A DNA stretch of 64,000 bases from Hyphomicrobiales bacterium (GCA_021775555.1 JAJFHP010000057.1:124001-188000); one strand, 5' to 3'; numbered from the stretch's first letter, positions 18,423 through 26,713 are shown. Notes: a model not told the origin generated them from the sequence alone. Program-made: numbers and translations.

Positions 18423-19608
18423 GGGAGTCCTGCGAGCAAAGTGTTGCCAGCTCATGGAACTGAACTGACTCTGGTACTCCCAACTCGAAAATCAGGTTCT
18501 GGCGAATGGCAGCAGAATAATGTTCCCGGCAAATGACAACATGATCTGGCAAATTCGCGACCAAATCTGCAGGAGAGCGAATTGGTGACAATCCCTGGAG
18601 CCATATCTTGCCCTGCTTTTCTGGATCACCGTCATAGAATTGGATTTTATCACTAAATCCGCACAATTCGGCAAAAGCGTATCCGCCTGCGTAAAAGCCG
18701 ATCGTTTCACCACAATCCAACATTCCCTGGATTTCGCGCTTTCCGTTCTCTAGCCGGGCATTCAATCCATTGGCAAAATTTTGTAATGCAAGCTCTTCTT
18801 TTTCCAGGGCTTGTTCATTGTTACCTGGCTGACTGAGTTGTGCGGCAACGTCTCGGTAGCCCCATACATGAAGCTCGTTGCCGGCTTTGGTCGGCACAGC
18901 CTGTGAGTCTGAAAACCCATTAGCGTCGAAAAGGCGCCGCGCTGACTCAGGAGTAAAATAAGAGACATGCTCATGGCAAAGGTCATCGACGGCGAATTGG
19001 GAGTAGGTGGATTCCAAGTTGGGAACGCTGTGAAAGAACAGCCCACCATCTACGAGAGTATTGCGGCAAGTTTCGAGGAATTCTTCCAATTCGACAATAT
19101 GTTCGAGTGTTCCGTATGAAAGGATACAATCAAACGGTTCTGAGAACAGATCCGGCCTTAAAGGCTTAGAAACAACCTCGATCCCGTACTTTGCCACCGC
19201 CTCTTCACCCTGCGGTCCGATCTCAAGGCCAGTTATCAGAGCTCCTCGTTTTTTCAGCTCATTCAATAATTTTCCCTGACCGCAACCGATCTCAAGAAAC
19301 CTTTTTCCGGTCATATTGTGATGAAAGGCGGTCTCCAGACCGGTGATAAACTCCATCATCCGGTCACTTGCGAGAGCCCCTTGCCCGAGCGGGGTTGAAA
19401 GCATGCTGCCAAGCTCATAAGCCAACTCAAGGGCGGCATTGATATTTTCGGTTATGGTCGCCCGGACCGTCGCAGTCGCTGGATCAACATACAGTGAAAA
19501 CGGGAGATGGCTCGGGAGCTTTGCCCCGTCCTTAGGATCGCGGACACCCACGAAGAACGGAAATTCTTGGAACGCCAGCGCAGGGGAATGTTTCAGCTGT
19601 ACTGTCAA
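18409..19608 (-). CDS. SAM-dependent methyltransferase with C-terminal C-methyltransferase-like domain
   Basis: 399 residues from a TTG at 19608, 6 bases after the ATP-grasp gene stop. Motif I of class I methyltransferases is FLEIGCGQGKLLNEL (about residues 103-117), followed by GTLEHIVELEEFLE and GGLFFHSVPN. The C-terminal third (ETIGFYAGGYAFAEL ... FYDGDPEKQGK) forms a second Rossmann-like unit seen in sugar C-methyltransferases of the TylC3/NovU kind, although the N-terminal zinc-binding cysteine region of those is absent. It probably methylates a sugar nucleotide or the acidic sugar made by its operon neighbours. Carbon versus oxygen methylation cannot be decided. Confidence 0.82.
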   Translation of the reverse strand: MTVQLKHSPALAFQEFPFFVGVRDPKDGAKLPSHLPFSLYVDPATATVRATITENINAALELAYELGSMLSTPLGQGALASDRMMEFITGLETAFHHNMTGKRFLEIGCGQGKLLNELKKRGALITGLEIGPQGEEAVAKYGIEVVSKPLRPDLFSEPFDCILSYGTLEHIVELEEFLETCRNTLVDGGLFFHSVPNLESTYSQFAVDDLCHEHVSYFTPESARRLFDANGFSDSQAVPTKAGNELHVWGYRDVAAQLSQPGNNEQALEKEELALQNFANGLNARLENGKREIQGMLDCGETIGFYAGGYAFAELCGFSDKIQFYDGDPEKQGKIWLQGLSPIRSPADLVANLPDHVVICREHYSAAIRQNLIFELGVPESVQFHELATLCSQDSHDPQ

Positions 19609-19614
19609 ATCCAG

Positions 19615-20628
19615 TTACCCATCAAATTCGTTCTGGTAATGCCGTCTTATACTGACCCCGGTTCGTATTGGTAACAATCCGGGGCCCGAAGTCTCGGAAA
19701 TAAATAAATCAACAGGGTCCACACCTGCCATAATGCCAAGGCAGAATGTCGTCGAAACTCGTGGGTTTATTTCAAAAGCAGCAATTCGCCCGGAGTTTGT
19801 TTTCATCAATTGTACGTTGTAACAGGCACTGCCTGACAGACCTTCATGAATGCGCTGGCAATATTCTACAATCGCACTGTCATCCACCACTTCGCCAGAA
19901 ATCGTTATTCCACGCTTCATTCCCACTTTCACGGGAACAGTGGCACGAAGCCGATCTTGTGAATCTGCGGCAACCAGAACCGTATATTCATCTCCCTTCA
20001 AGAGTTCCTGGACAATATAGTCCTCACTGCTAATTGAACAGAGATCGGAAAAGCATGCAGCTTCTTTTTGACTGGTTATAATTCTGAGGCCCTTTGATCC
20101 CCGGCCGTGCTTTGGTTTGGCGATGCAAGGGAACTCAAAAGCAGCTATGCTGTCGAGGTTCAATGGCGCCGTCATTGGCACATCAATACCAGCTTTTTCC
20201 AGGACGCGAGCAGCCTCAAGCTTGTCTAATGTCGATGAGACGAACTCAGCGCGCGGGACAAGGATACGAACTTTCTCCATGAGAGCTTGGACAGTACGCA
20301 TTTTTGGCAATTCCTCATCGACACCTGGAACTAACACATCAACGCCGGATTCTCGGCACAGGGCGGCAAGGGATTCAGAGAAAGCTGTATGGTTTGCCAA
20401 AGGAATTGAGAATTGTCGGTCCTGCGGGATTGCCGGTGCTATCCCGTCTATATCCGCGTCGGCAAAGTAGAGGTTATACTTATCTTTCCAAAGCCGATAG
20501 ATAGCCTCGTTTCCGGCTCCACCACCGCCTGTGAACAAAATTCCTGTCAATGTCCAGGTACCTACTGAAGGTTGGAGCGAAGTTTCATCGTTGATTTCTC
20601 TAGAGCTAACTGACGGGCTGAGTGCCAA
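19615..20628 (-). CDS. ATP-grasp ligase (carbamoyl-phosphate-synthase-like)
   Basis: 337 residues from a TTG at 20628; a TTG near 20550 just before ILFTGGGGAGNEAIYRLW would give a more typical N-terminus, so the start is uncertain. After the N-terminal Rossmann-like part come CIAKPKHGRGSKGLRI (ATP-binding lysine and glycine-rich loop), YIVQELLKGDEYTVLV, and the metal-binding end of the fold, AFEINPRVSTTF. Such proteins join a carboxylate to an amine, or carboxylate substrates, through an acyl-phosphate. Placed between the wlb-type genes and a NeuB-type synthase, it may attach an amino acid or amidate an acidic sugar. That role is inference. Confidence 0.85.
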   Translation of the reverse strand: MALSPSVSSREINDETSLQPSVGTWTLTGILFTGGGGAGNEAIYRLWKDKYNLYFADADIDGIAPAIPQDRQFSIPLANHTAFSESLAALCRESGVDVLVPGVDEELPKMRTVQALMEKVRILVPRAEFVSSTLDKLEAARVLEKAGIDVPMTAPLNLDSIAAFEFPCIAKPKHGRGSKGLRIITSQKEAACFSDLCSISSEDYIVQELLKGDEYTVLVAADSQDRLRATVPVKVGMKRGITISGEVVDDSAIVEYCQRIHEGLSGSACYNVQLMKTNSGRIAAFEINPRVSTTFCLGIMAGVDPVDLFISETSGPGLLPIRTGVSIRRHYQNEFDG

Positions 20629-20772
20629 TATCTAATTAACGAGCCAGCGATCAACTTCGCCCTTGCAGACACTTATTTGATTTTTTAACAGTCTTCAGGC
20701 AGGCGTCAAACCTACCATAATGCCATAAATTTTGGAACGGCAACCTGACTGGTTTTGGTTTGTTCTCTCCTG

Positions 20773-21924
20773 CTATTGCCTATTCCCCAGTGCACCTTTC
20801 ACTACATCAATGATCTGGTCCTGTGTTGCCTCATCCAGATAGGGATGCATCGGCAGGCTGAGAACCGTTTCGGACAGCTGTTCTGATACAGGCAAGCCGT
20901 CCGGGTCCACAGGGTAGTGGGAATAGCCGGTCTGTCTGTGCAGAGGTACGGGGTAGTAAATTGCCGTTGGAATTCCAGACTCCGCGCAGTGTTTGCGCAC
21001 CGTGTCACGTTGAGGGCTGTCAGCGAGCCGAACTGTATATTGCGCCCATGAAGATGTATATGCCTTAGTGCTTTCGGGGACATGCATGTTGTCTCTCAAA
21101 GCGTTGCTGTAGCGCCGTGCGATGCGATCGCGAGCTTCCAGTTCATCGTTAAAGATGCCGAGCTTTTCAAGCAGGATCGCAGCCTGAAGGGTGTCGAGCC
21201 TGCTGTTCAGTCCAATGCGTACATTGTCGTATTTCTGCGATCCTTTCCCATGAAAGCGCAGTGAACGCAGCAATTCAGCTTTCTCCTCATCGTGCGTGAA
21301 AATAGCGCCGCCGTCGCCATAACACCCAAGAGGTTTGGCTGGGAAAAAGCTGGTTGTTGTGTAGGGTGCGAGAGTTCCGACCTTGCTCTTTGCTGAGCAA
21401 CCGCCAAGCGACTGGGCTGCATCGGCCACTAAAATCAAATCATGCTTTCCGGCTACGTCGCTTAATGCATTGTAATCTGCAGGATGGCCAAACAGGTCGA
21501 CGGCAATCACGGCCCGTGGGTTTAGTCCAGCCTTACTGGCTGAGCTTATCGCGCGCTGAAGAGACGCCACCTCCAGGTTGAAGGTGTCGGCATTCACATC
21601 TGCGAAAACAGGAACTGCGCCTAGTTGAGCTACGGCCTCGGCGGTTGCCACAAAGGTGAATGAGGGAACAATAACTGCGTCACCCCGCCCGATGTTTTCT
21701 GCCATCAGGACGAGTGTCAGTGCATCGGTACCGTTGGCGCATGTCACACAATGACGAGCACCGGTAAATGTCTGGAGGGCCTTTTCAAGTTCTGCGACCT
21801 CGGGGCCAAGAATGTATTGGCCATGCTCGAGAACCCGCGCTATTGCCGATTCAAGTTTCTCTCCAAGCCGGGCGCGCTGGCTCGCAAGATCGACAAAGGG
21901 AATGGATTCTGCTCTATCACCCAT
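20773..21924 (-). CDS. wlbC: WlbC/WbpE-like sugar aminotransferase (DegT/DnrJ/EryC1 family)
   Basis: 383 residues from the ATG at 21924, overlapping the acyltransferase gene by 8 bases. PLP-enzyme features: CANGTDAL phosphate loop, [19 protein letters not shown] (Asp binding the PLP nitrogen) and catalytic Lys197 (counted from this ATG) in [15 protein letters not shown]. The family member with this exact neighbourhood (WlbA-like dehydrogenase plus WlbB-like acetyltransferase) converts the 3-keto intermediate to UDP-GlcNAc3NA with glutamate. The FPAKPLG...YGDGGAIFT sequence is characteristic of the WbpE/WlbC group. A 144-base gap separates it from the ATP-grasp gene downstream. The assignment rests on motif plus context. 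Confidence 0.88.
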   Translation of the reverse strand: MGDRAESIPFVDLASQRARLGEKLESAIARVLEHGQYILGPEVAELEKALQTFTGARHCVTCANGTDALTLVLMAENIGRGDAVIVPSFTFVATAEAVAQLGAVPVFADVNADTFNLEVASLQRAISSASKAGLNPRAVIAVDLFGHPADYNALSDVAGKHDLILVADAAQSLGGCSAKSKVGTLAPYTTTSFFPAKPLGCYGDGGAIFTHDEEKAELLRSLRFHGKGSQKYDNVRIGLNSRLDTLQAAILLEKLGIFNDELEARDRIARRYSNALRDNMHVPESTKAYTSSWAQYTVRLADSPQRDTVRKHCAESGIPTAIYYPVPLHRQTGYSHYPVDPDGLPVSEQLSETVLSLPMHPYLDEATQDQIIDVVKGALGNRQ

Positions 21925-22513
21925 CAATCAACTCAAGCTTGCCATCATCAGTGAGTTGGTAGCACGTATCGTCTGCCGGACAGATGAGTTCAAGACCGAG
22001 ACGTTCTCCCGCGCGGCTCATCCAGCCGATCCGGTGGGCAGGATTGCCAACCACCAAGGCATAATCGGGCACATCGGAAAGAACCACAGCGCCAGCGCCG
22101 ATGAACGCATATTGTCCAATGGTAATGCCGCAGAGGATGGTTGCATTAGCACCGATGGTTGCGCCTTCGCGAACCAGCGTCTCAAGAAATTCGGACTTTC
22201 GGTTCACAGCTGAGCGCGGGTTGATCACGTTGGTGAAAACGCAGGATGGCCCGCAAAAGACGTTCATTTCCAGTTGCACGCCTTCGTACAGCGAAACGTT
22301 GTTCTGGATCTTGCAGCCATCCCCGACATTGACGCGCGGTCCTGCCATGACGTTCTGACCCATACTCACATTTTTTCCGATGTGAGTTTCCGACAGCAGG
22401 TGGACAAAGTGCCAGAGAGATGTGCCTTGGCCTATTTCAACGTCATCATCGATATAGGCGCTCTCGTGAATGCGGACACCGGGAAAGCGCGGGTCTTCAA
22501 TGAGGCCGCTCAT
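21917..22513 (-). CDS. wlbB: WlbB/WbpD-like sugar N-acetyltransferase (left-handed beta helix)
   Basis: 198 residues from the ATG at 22513, which overlaps the stop of the upstream dehydrogenase gene as ATGA. Repeated hexapeptide turns ([25 protein letters not shown], split over two coils, then [52 protein letters not shown]) build the trimeric left-handed helix. The WHFVHL and [10 protein letters not shown] phrases are signatures of the UDP-2-acetamido-3-amino-glucuronate N-acetyltransferases. It should acetylate the 3-amino group made by the downstream-encoded aminotransferase, using acetyl-CoA, to give UDP-2,3-diacetamido-2,3-dideoxy-glucuronic acid. Confidence 0.9.
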   Translation of the reverse strand: MSGLIEDPRFPGVRIHESAYIDDDVEIGQGTSLWHFVHLLSETHIGKNVSMGQNVMAGPRVNVGDGCKIQNNVSLYEGVQLEMNVFCGPSCVFTNVINPRSAVNRKSEFLETLVREGATIGANATILCGITIGQYAFIGAGAVVLSDVPDYALVVGNPAHRIGWMSRAGERLGLELICPADDTCYQLTDDGKLELIDG

Positions 22514-23448
22514 TCCATGCAACTTTCAAGCAAGGGATGCCGCTGGCCTTCATCGGGCGTCACGGCCAGATTGCGCAGGGCTGAGGCCAGTTCGATGGAA
22601 GGACGCACCTGATCGATGCCAAATCCCTTGCCCTCAAGGATGTGTTTGTAACTTTCGGTATGGAGGTCAGTGAAACCTGCTGAGAATTCCAACTCTTCTC
22701 CATCGATCAGGATGGAACGGTATGTGGTTTTATCTCCGGCTCCGGATGGCAGGTGACTGCTGTTGATTGAGAGAAACCATCGCACCCTCGCGCGCTGTAA
22801 CTCGAGATAGCCGGCAGCATAAGTCGGGGTTTGGGCTTGTAGAACTGTTTGTTTTATCTCTCCAAAAACATGGATCAGCATGTCCATGAAATGAATACCG
22901 ATATTGGTAGCAATGCCACCTGCTTTGCTTTCGTCACCTTTCCAGGAAACTTGATACCAGCGTCCGCGCGAGGTGATGTAACTCAGATCAACATCATGGA
23001 TTTTATCTGGTTCTGCCAGCACGCGTTCTCGCAGTTTTGCCACTGCGGGATGTAGCCGAAGTTGCAGGATCGTATGGACCTGAAAGCCGGTTTGTTCAGA
23101 AATTTCCTCCAGCCCGTCCAGGTTCCAGGGATTGAGCACAAGCGGCTTTTCACAGATCGCATGCGCCCCGGACCGCAGAGCAAAACGCACGTGAGCGTCA
23201 TGGAGATAGTTGGGTGAGCAGATGGAAACATAGTCTATCGGCTGGCCGGCGCGGCGCATCTTGTCGATGTGCCTGTCAAACGGCTCAAATTCCCTGAAGT
23301 ATCTGGCGTCGGGAAAAAAGCTGTCCAGCACACCCACAGAATCGTTCGGGTCACAGGCTGCTTTCAGGGTCCCGTCGACATCCCGGATTGCTCTCATATG
23401 TCGCGGCGCCACGTAACCCGCAGCTCCCAGTAGTGCAAAATTTGTCAT
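22510..23448 (-). CDS. wlbA: WlbA/WbpB-like UDP-N-acetylglucosaminuronate 3-dehydrogenase
   Basis: 312 residues, Gfo/Idh/MocA fold. N-terminal Rossmann motif [14 protein letters not shown], then [12 protein letters not shown] and [10 protein letters not shown], the EKP catalytic lysine motif, and [15 protein letters not shown] with the conserved His near the active site. The N-terminal [14 protein letters not shown] string is typical of WlbA, which oxidises C3 of UDP-GlcNAcA, recycling NADH with 2-oxoglutarate. It is the first gene of the leftward operon and lies 147 bases from the divergent regulator gene. A GTTCAT-N3-ATGAAC palindrome between them probably controls it. Its substrate would come from the 6-dehydrogenase at 10.8 kb. 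Confidence 0.9.
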   Translation of the reverse strand: MTNFALLGAAGYVAPRHMRAIRDVDGTLKAACDPNDSVGVLDSFFPDARYFREFEPFDRHIDKMRRAGQPIDYVSICSPNYLHDAHVRFALRSGAHAICEKPLVLNPWNLDGLEEISEQTGFQVHTILQLRLHPAVAKLRERVLAEPDKIHDVDLSYITSRGRWYQVSWKGDESKAGGIATNIGIHFMDMLIHVFGEIKQTVLQAQTPTYAAGYLELQRARVRWFLSINSSHLPSGAGDKTTYRSILIDGEELEFSAGFTDLHTESYKHILEGKGFGIDQVRPSIELASALRNLAVTPDEGQRHPLLESCME

Positions 23449-23553
23449 TGTATTTTCCGTATACTTCTTAAACCGCTATGGCTTGATAATATTGCAGGCA
23501 TTTCTTGATATCCTGGGTCAAACGTTGCTGGTTGCAGGGTGACAGGAACCATA

Positions 23554-23568
23554 GTTCATGCTATGAAC
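23554..23568. promoter_or_regulatory. Palindromic operator, GTTCAT-N3-ATGAAC
   Basis: A perfect 6+6 inverted repeat with spacer GCT, 27 bases before the start of the winged-helix regulator gene and 105 bases before the divergent wlbA-like start. The same 15-base motif recurs perfectly at 26593-26607 and in degenerate form at 26559-26573. Position and recurrence point to a binding site for the regulator encoded next to it, with autoregulation. Binding is inferred, not shown. Confidence 0.65.
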
Positions 23569-23595
23569 GATAGAGACTAAGGGAAACATTTTCAA

Positions 23596-24267
23596 ATGGC
23601 AAAGACTGCGCGCGCCGGCAAATCAGAGGAATTTCGTAACCAGGACGAGATTACTCTTGGGGTCCTTACGGCGATCGAACACGATGCCAATTTGTCCCAG
23701 AGAATGATTTCCACCGAGCTTGGTGTAGCTCTTGGACTGGCTAATGCTTATCTCAAACGCTGCGTGGGCAAGGGCTGGATCAAGATCCAGGAGGCCCCGA
23801 CCCGGAGATATGCCTATTATCTGACACCAAAAGGATTTTCGGAGAAAGCGCGTCTTACCGGAAATTATCTATCTGCATCATTCAATTTTTTCAGGCGGGC
23901 GCGCGAACAGATGGATGAACTTGTGGAGCTATGCGTGGCTAATGGCTGGCGGCGCATTGCATACGCTGGCATATCTGAGCTTGCTGAGGTGGGCATGCTA
24001 TGTGCGCAGGAATTTGACATTACGATCGTTGCCATCATTGATCCCTATGCAGAACAAACCCAATTTCGCCGTTTACCTGTCATCTCGAAAATTTCAAAAT
24101 CTGATCATATTGATGCCGTCATCGTCACTGAACTGTCTCGCCCGCAGGAAGTGTGCAAATTGATTGAAGCATCTGTGGGGGCAGAACATATGCTCGTTCC
24201 GCGGTTGTTAAAAATTACGCCGCGGCCCGGGATCAGTGATGAGAAGGTAAAACAGGCTGCGGGATGA
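23596..24267 (+). CDS. Winged-helix regulator with C-terminal Rossmann-like sensor domain
   Basis: 223 residues. Residues 15-85 form a MarR-like winged helix: LGVLTAIEHDANLSQRMIS leads into the recognition helix region VALGLANAYLKRCVGKGW, and the wing includes RRYAYYLTPKGFSEKARL. It resembles EPS-locus MarR-type regulators. Residues 105-205 form an alpha/beta unit (RRIAYAGISELAEVGML, VAIIDPYAEQTQFRRLPVIS, DAVIVTELSRPQEV) that looks like the N-terminal nucleotide-sugar-binding domain of PglD/NeuD or a CoA-binding fold. It overlaps the antiterminator gene by ATGA. A sensor for a pathway sugar nucleotide is my inference. The palindrome 27 bases upstream suggests autoregulation. Confidence 0.85.
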   Translation: MAKTARAGKSEEFRNQDEITLGVLTAIEHDANLSQRMISTELGVALGLANAYLKRCVGKGWIKIQEAPTRRYAYYLTPKGFSEKARLTGNYLSASFNFFRRAREQMDELVELCVANGWRRIAYAGISELAEVGMLCAQEFDITIVAIIDPYAEQTQFRRLPVISKISKSDHIDAVIVTELSRPQEVCKLIEASVGAEHMLVPRLLKITPRPGISDEKVKQAAG

Positions 24268-24767
24268 AGCGCTGGTATGCCGTCTATACCCAGCCGCATA
24301 AGGAAATGCTGGCGCGAGAGCATCTGGAGCGGCAGGGGTTTGATGTTTTTGCGCCCCGTTATCTCAAGCGGCGCCGACATGCACGCCGGGTTGAGGATGT
24401 GCCGGCTTCCCTTTTCCCGCGCTACATTTTTGTTGCCTTCGATGTGAGCGAGCCCTCTTGGAGAGTTATCAGATCTACACGAGGGGTCGCTGATTTGGTG
24501 CGCAGTGGCCTCGATCCTGTCCCATTGCCCTTTGAATTACTTCAGGAGATCAAAGATCGCTCAGGAGATGACGGGTATGTGGCTCTGGCGCGCAGTGATC
24601 AATTGAAAGCTGGCGCAAAGCTCCGGATCGAGTCAGGACCATTCGCTGAATGTGAGGCAATTTTCCAGTCATTACGCGACGAGGACCGGGTTGTTGTTTT
24701 GTTGTCGGTTCTGGGTCGAATAGTGAAAACCCAGTTGTCCGTTGATATCATGACGCCGGTTGGCTAA
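24264..24767 (+). CDS. RfaH/NusG-like transcription antiterminator
   Basis: 167 residues. The NGN domain spans about 1-100: MKRWYAVYTQPHKEMLAREHL, FDVFAPRYLKRRRHARRVEDVPASLFPRYIFV (quoted only for its conserved FAP and LFPRY turns), then RSTRGVADLVR. A KOW domain follows (LKAGAKLRIESGPF ... RVVVLLSVLGR). The PASLFPRYIFV and TRGVADLVR phrases match the RfaH/LoaP-type specialised NusG paralogues placed at the head of long polysaccharide operons. It should load onto RNA polymerase and suppress termination over the following 30 kb. The ops-like element at 26702 is the likely recruitment site. Coupled to the genes on both sides by ATGA and TAATG overlaps. Confidence 0.92.
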   Translation: MKRWYAVYTQPHKEMLAREHLERQGFDVFAPRYLKRRRHARRVEDVPASLFPRYIFVAFDVSEPSWRVIRSTRGVADLVRSGLDPVPLPFELLQEIKDRSGDDGYVALARSDQLKAGAKLRIESGPFAECEAIFQSLRDEDRVVVLLSVLGRIVKTQLSVDIMTPVG

Positions 24768-25678
24768 TGTCTAGCTGGCAGGATATCAGGCAATCATATG
24801 TTGAGTTGAGCCTCGCATGTCTATCCGGCGAGGACCTCAAGGATAGTTGGGAAAATTTTTACGAAGTCGCTGCCGCCTCTGCAACAAACCCTCCCTACCA
24901 TCTGCAAATTTTGCTCACCATTCTGGAGGAAGCGCGCGGAGGCCGTTCAAAATCCGAAATTGTCATACTTGATCATGGCTGTGGCGGGTGCGTGTCACTT
25001 CTCTACCTCATGGCCAGAGGGTATGAAGGCATTCATGGTGTAGATTTAGGTGGTGATTGTGAAAGCTGGAACCGGTTGCTCAATGAGCATCTGAATCTCA
25101 AGGGTACGCGCTTTTTTCTCTATGATGGCAAAAACCTCCCTTTCGATGACGGCAAATTTCACTTCGTATTTTCAAATCAGGTCATCGAACATATCCACGA
25201 TGATGTGCTTGATGCCTTCTATTCCGAAGAACGTCGTGTTTTGGCCGCCGGCGGCATGGCCTACCATCAGGTTCCTCACCGCCTTTCCCCTTATGACAGC
25301 CACACGCGGACCTGGTTTATTCATTACCTGCCACGGCAAATCTGGCTTGGTATACTTCGCCGCATGGGGCAGGACATGACCACACCGGAACATCATCTCT
25401 TCTTGCGATGGCCTTCGGTTCACAGGAGGCTTGCCCGGCATCATTTGGGTCACGTCGAAGACCGCACCATGGAGCGGTTTATGGGAAATTCAGAGCTGCG
25501 CGACTATGAAGGACCAAAAGGATTGCGCAGTTTTGTGATGCACTTGCTGAACATACCTGTACTGGGCTGGTTTGGCCGCAAGGCGCTGGTCAATTTTGTC
25601 ATGCTGGACACAGTCTCGCGTGTTTCGCTCACCCCTGCCACGAACGGGGATCAAGCAAGCTCTCTGGGACGCTCCTAA
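24767..25678 (+). CDS. Class I SAM-dependent methyltransferase
   Basis: 303 residues. Its ATG overlaps the antiterminator stop (TAATG). Motif I is VILDHGCGGCVSLLYLMARG (about residues 66-85), an acidic residue ends strand 2 in IHGVDLGGD, and motif II/III is FVFSNQVIEHIHDD with AAGGMAYHQVPH. This is the Methyltransf_11/25 group common in glycan loci. The C-terminal part, with several Arg/His-rich stretches and a weakly hydrophobic LLNIPVLGWFGRKALVNFVML segment, is of unknown role. Its last 50 bases overlap the convergent aldo/keto reductase gene. Acceptor unknown. Confidence 0.85.
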   Translation: MSSWQDIRQSYVELSLACLSGEDLKDSWENFYEVAAASATNPPYHLQILLTILEEARGGRSKSEIVILDHGCGGCVSLLYLMARGYEGIHGVDLGGDCESWNRLLNEHLNLKGTRFFLYDGKNLPFDDGKFHFVFSNQVIEHIHDDVLDAFYSEERRVLAAGGMAYHQVPHRLSPYDSHTRTWFIHYLPRQIWLGILRRMGQDMTTPEHHLFLRWPSVHRRLARHHLGHVEDRTMERFMGNSELRDYEGPKGLRSFVMHLLNIPVLGWFGRKALVNFVMLDTVSRVSLTPATNGDQASSLGRS

Positions 25679-26528
25679 CAATCTCTTGAATGCTGTAAAT
25701 CCCCTCTGCCTCGATTGCAGGTTCGGCGGCGGCAACCACGAGTTCCTCTAGTTGCACGTGGGAGTAAACCCCGATTATGGTTGAGGCGACTTGCGGAATA
25801 TCCCGGACGAAGCGCAAGGAGAGACTTGCCGGGGTTGTGCCCATTTCTCCAGCCAGTTCCTGCAGGGCGCTGATCGCACCGGCGCATGGCTGCATTTCAG
25901 GTGGTACTTTATCGGGTGGAAGAAGAATAAGCCCTTGCAGCATCACGCTTCGTGCAAACACGGTGACATTGGACTGCTGGCAAGCAGACAGGGCGCCGGA
26001 AGACACCATGCGCTGGTCAAGTACGCTCAATGGGAGCTGGATTGCGCCGGGGGGAGCGGTCTCCAGTGCTGCAAACACTTCATCGGCCAGGTACAGGGAG
26101 GGACCATAGGCTCCAATCCTGCCCTGATCGGCAAGTGAAGACATGTGCCGTCTCACGGCAGGCCGCAGATAATCAGACGCATCATGGGTGAGGTAATAGT
26201 CAGCGCAGTCAGTGCCCAAGGCCAGAAGTGAACGCTCGAGATGGGATGTGATAGCATCCCCTATCTCATCATCTGCGATCCCGGAGAGGGAGGGGAGTTT
26301 TGTCGTCAGGGTCGGCGAGACCCCACGCATGCGAGACCACGCACCTATACGGTTTTCAGCCGCGCCATAAGCGGGCGCGGTATCCAGGCTGGTAATGCCT
26401 GCGTCCCATGCCCGGTCGAGAATAGACAGCGCCATATCGGTATCGAGCATGCTGGGAGGATTAGCAACGCCATAGGCCATGCCCAGGGTTGCGGTACCAA
26501 GGGTCAGCCGTAAATTAGGGTTAGGCAT
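25629..26528 (-). CDS. Aldo/keto reductase family protein
   Basis: 299 residues, beta/alpha barrel. Early segments are LGTATLGMAYGVANPP and the catalytic Asp/Tyr pair in SLDTAPAYGAAENRIG; later come CADYYLTHDASDYL, IGAYGPSLY, QLPLSVLDQRM and the NADP-binding end TIIGVYSHVQLEELV. This matches the AKR group frequently found in nonulosonic acid and flagellin-glycosylation clusters. It is the only leftward gene between the regulator block and the main rightward operon. Its start is 31 bases from the nearest GTTC-type palindrome, so it may share their control. The physiological substrate, perhaps a keto-sugar, is not evident. Confidence 0.88.
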   Translation of the reverse strand: MPNPNLRLTLGTATLGMAYGVANPPSMLDTDMALSILDRAWDAGITSLDTAPAYGAAENRIGAWSRMRGVSPTLTTKLPSLSGIADDEIGDAITSHLERSLLALGTDCADYYLTHDASDYLRPAVRRHMSSLADQGRIGAYGPSLYLADEVFAALETAPPGAIQLPLSVLDQRMVSSGALSACQQSNVTVFARSVMLQGLILLPPDKVPPEMQPCAGAISALQELAGEMGTTPASLSLRFVRDIPQVASTIIGVYSHVQLEELVVAAAEPAIEAEGIYSIQEIVRSVPESLLDPRSWQG

Positions 26529-26558
26529 TTCAAACTATCCGGCCTCGTTTACCACACC

Positions 26559-26573
26559 GTTCGTCTCGTGAAC
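26559..26573. promoter_or_regulatory. Degenerate copy of the GTTCAT-N3-ATGAAC operator
   Basis: Reads GTTCGTCTCGTGAAC: outer GTTC/GAAC arms are kept and the inner bases differ from the two perfect copies. It is centred 34 bases from the perfect copy at 26593-26607, about three helical turns, in the divergent region between the aldo/keto reductase gene and the legC-like gene. Confidence 0.5.
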
Positions 26574-26592
26574 ATTATGCCTTGACCATACC

Positions 26593-26607
26593 GTTCATAT
26601 CATGAAC
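26593..26607. promoter_or_regulatory. Perfect GTTCAT-N3-ATGAAC operator near the main operon promoter
   Basis: Same arms as at 23554-23568, spacer ATC. A TTGACC hexamer at 26582-26587 could be a -35 element on the plus strand, with a weak CAGTAT at 26607-26612 as -10 (19-base spacer). If so, the operator lies inside the promoter, which favours repression, but the promoter call is weak. It precedes the ops-like element and the legC-like gene. Confidence 0.6.
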
Positions 26608-26631
26608 AGTATATCCTGCATTTTCCGACAG

Positions 26632-26651
26632 CCCAAGATCATCGTCTTGGG
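26632..26651 (+). promoter_or_regulatory. Leader hairpin, CCCAAGA-N6-TCTTGGG
   Basis: A perfect 7-base-pair stem with loop TCATCG in the untranslated leader of the main rightward operon, 50 bases ahead of the ops-like core. No T-run follows directly, so it is not a classic terminator. It may be a pausing or RNA-stability element in the antitermination leader. Confidence 0.4.
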
Positions 26652-26680
26652 TGTATCGAACTTAAAGCCTATTTGATGGT

Positions 26681-26713
26681 TGGCGGCAACGTCACCCAAA
26701 TGGCGGTAGCGTG
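26681..26713 (+). promoter_or_regulatory. ops/JUMPstart-like antitermination element (tandem)
   Basis: 26702-26713 reads GGCGGTAGCGTG, identical to the 3' core of the JUMPstart/ops element recognised by RfaH in enterobacterial polysaccharide operons. A related TGGCGGCAACGT begins 20 bases earlier at 26681, against TGGCGGTAGCGT at 26701 (10 of 12 identical). It lies in the leader, about 116 bases before the legC-like start and downstream of the operators. The NusG-paralogue gene is 2 kb upstream. Function is inferred from identity with the known element plus context. Confidence 0.72.

Noticed and set aside
23505-23521. TTGAT-N7-GTCAA in the regulator/wlbA intergenic region considered as an FNR site
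   Set aside because: The spacer is 7 rather than 4 bases, so it does not fit FNR geometry.
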